From: DASRTE01 sp035316885
Lineage (GTDB): Bacteria > Actinomycetota > Actinomycetes > Jiangellales > Jiangellaceae
Direction: 5' to 3'
NCBI GenBank assembly: GCA_035316885.1
Contig: DATHII010000056.1
Coordinates: forward strand, 1-23,382
DNA length: 23,382 nt
Shown: positions 22,346 through 23,382 of the stretch, one piece after another
How positions within the stretch are numbered: the stretch's first letter is position 1
Layout: every line of letters begins with the position of its first letter
Position numbers and translations under genes: made by a program
Notes under the pieces: generated by a model
What the model was told of the DNA's origin: nothing
The model's input: the letters and a program-made list of their open reading frames with translations, nothing else
Database searches by the model: none

Positions 22346-23382
22346 GTGCCACCTCGTCGGAGACGCGCTCGCGGCCACATCGAGCAGCTGCGGTCTGGCA
22401 GCTACCGGGCCGTCGTCTACGTCGGTATCGACCCACTGACTCGCAAGGAGCGGTACCTCAAGGAGACTGCGAACAGTTACGCGCAGGCCAAGGTCGCGCT
22501 CACCAGGCTCCAACGCGAGGTCGACGAGGAGGCACACCCAAAGACAAGGCTCACGATCGGCCAGGCCATCCAGCAGTGGCTCGACGTGGCCGAGCTCGAG
22601 GACACCACCCGGGAGCGGTACGACGACTTGATCCGGCTCTACGTCATGCCGACCTTCGGTGATCTTCCCGCAGCCAAGCTCGACGCCGAGCTCCTCGAAC
22701 GCTTCTACGCCCGCCTGCACCGCTGCCGTGAGCTCTGCTCTGGCAGGTCGCGCGCAGGCCATACCTGTAGACCGCTGAGCAGCAGCACCACCCGGAAGAT
22801 CCACTACATCATCCGCGGCGCCCTTGAGCGCGCCGTCCGGTGGCGCCAGCTCGGCGTCAACAAGGCGGCGTTCGCCGTCGCGCCGTCGCCCGAGCAGACG
22901 GAGCCCGACCCGCCGAGCGCCGACGAGGCAGCTCGGTTGCTCGATGCTGCGTGGTCGGACCCGGAGTGGGGCCTACTCCTGTGGCTGACCATGCTCACCG
23001 GACAACGCCGCGGCGAGATTTCCGCGCTGCGCTGGCGGCACGTCGACTTCAATCGGGGCGTGCTGTGGGTCCACCGCAGCAACGCGCAGACGAAAGCCGG
23101 CCTGAAGGAAAAGCAGACCAAGACCGGCCAGCAGCGCAAGATCGCCCTGGACGCGCACACAGTCGAGCTGCTCGCCAAGCATCGCGACCTGTGGGCACAA
23201 CGGTGCGCCGCTCTGGGATATCAACTCGACGCCGACGCGTTCATCTTCTCCCCCGCGCCGGACGGCTCCACGCCTTACCTGCCTCGCACCATCAGCCAGC
23301 GATACCGCCGGATGGCACTCCAACTGAAGCTCCGCAGCACCCGCCTGCACTCACTACGCCACTACTCGGCAACCGAGCTCGT
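22346..23382 (+). CDS. Tyrosine recombinase / phage-type integrase (3'-truncated by window)
   Basis: Site-specific recombinase; 345 codons are present and the end is beyond the window. The parts are an N-terminal arm-binding region with HIEQLRSGSYRAVVYVG, a SAM-like core-binding domain (about 67-185), and a catalytic domain with Arg221 in TGQRRGEISALRW, a probable catalytic lysine near 259 (KTGQQRKIAL), and the HSLRHYSATEL box (His335, Arg338). The last His/Trp and the nucleophilic Tyr are not reached. A Cys/His-rich insert (residues 127-141, Cys127, Cys131, His139, Cys141) sits in the core-binding domain. The GTG start has a TANNNT box 6 nt upstream. Its place next to tRNA-Arg and its orientation away from it indicate an integrated element extending to the right. 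Confidence 0.93.
   Translation, partial: MPPRRRRARGHIEQLRSGSYRAVVYVGIDPLTRKERYLKETANSYAQAKVALTRLQREVDEEAHPKTRLTIGQAIQQWLDVAELEDTTRERYDDLIRLYVMPTFGDLPAAKLDAELLERFYARLHRCRELCSGRSRAGHTCRPLSSSTTRKIHYIIRGALERAVRWRQLGVNKAAFAVAPSPEQTEPDPPSADEAARLLDAAWSDPEWGLLLWLTMLTGQRRGEISALRWRHVDFNRGVLWVHRSNAQTKAGLKEKQTKTGQQRKIALDAHTVELLAKHRDLWAQRCAALGYQLDADAFIFSPAPDGSTPYLPRTISQRYRRMALQLKLRSTRLHSLRHYSATEL

Noticed and set aside
22195..22436. Minus-strand small frames across the tRNA (containing GAPGRIRTC-like peptides)
   Set aside because: These are the familiar antisense translations of a tRNA gene and not proteins.
1..23382. CRISPR array, insertion sequence, rRNA, riboswitch or replication origin
   Set aside because: No regularly spaced repeats, transposase, rRNA sequence, recognisable aptamer or DnaA-box cluster was seen on either strand.

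Overview
The window is a high-GC actinobacterial chromosome segment. It carries the conserved actinomycete block argS-lysA-hom-thrC-thrB / rho / rpmE / prfA-prmC-tsaC-glyA-wecA-atpI-atpZ-atpBEFHAGD, read entirely on the minus strand from about 22.0 kb down to 1. Actinobacterial hallmarks seen in the sequence are a Rho with a roughly 215-residue Arg/Asp/Gly-rich insertion, an ATP synthase alpha subunit with a basic C-terminal tail, a 272-residue delta subunit, very frequent GTG starts, and -10 boxes of the TANNNT type. The genus cannot be fixed from the sequence alone.

Layout. 1-8418: F-type ATP synthase operon (beta cut by the window edge, then gamma, alpha, delta, b, c, a), preceded by two small membrane proteins (AtpZ-like and AtpI-like) and a WecA/MraY-family phospho-sugar transferase. 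8434-12361: glyA, tsaC, prmC and prfA, that is one-carbon metabolism plus tRNA threonylcarbamoylation and translation termination with its methyltransferase. 12362-12536: a structured gap with an 86-bp palindrome and a strong intrinsic terminator behind rpmE. 12537-14924: rpmE and rho, each apparently a separate transcription unit. 14925-15219: a structured rho leader. 15220-21718: thrB, thrC, hom, lysA and argS (threonine and lysine branches of the aspartate pathway plus arginyl-tRNA synthetase). 21819-22001: a small two-helix membrane protein. 22184-22255: tRNA-Arg(CCG) on the plus strand. 22346-end: a tyrosine recombinase running off the window, which marks the edge of an element probably integrated at the tRNA.

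Most of the window is ordinary housekeeping DNA and I see no unknown multi-gene system in it. The observations most worth following are (i) the 86-bp palindrome between the rpmE terminator and prfA, carrying GTTCACCA/TGGTGAAC octamers at exact 20-bp steps, in a gap with no TA dinucleotide and hence no TANNNT promoter; (ii) the integrase next to tRNA-Arg, with a compact Cys/His insertion and a repeat cluster upstream; (iii) three genes (argS, tsaC, integrase) with a TANNNT box 6-7 nt before a GTG start and no Shine-Dalgarno, which suggests leaderless transcripts; and (iv) a hairpin-rich rho leader. Function calls rest on motif recognition by eye; no database search was run.
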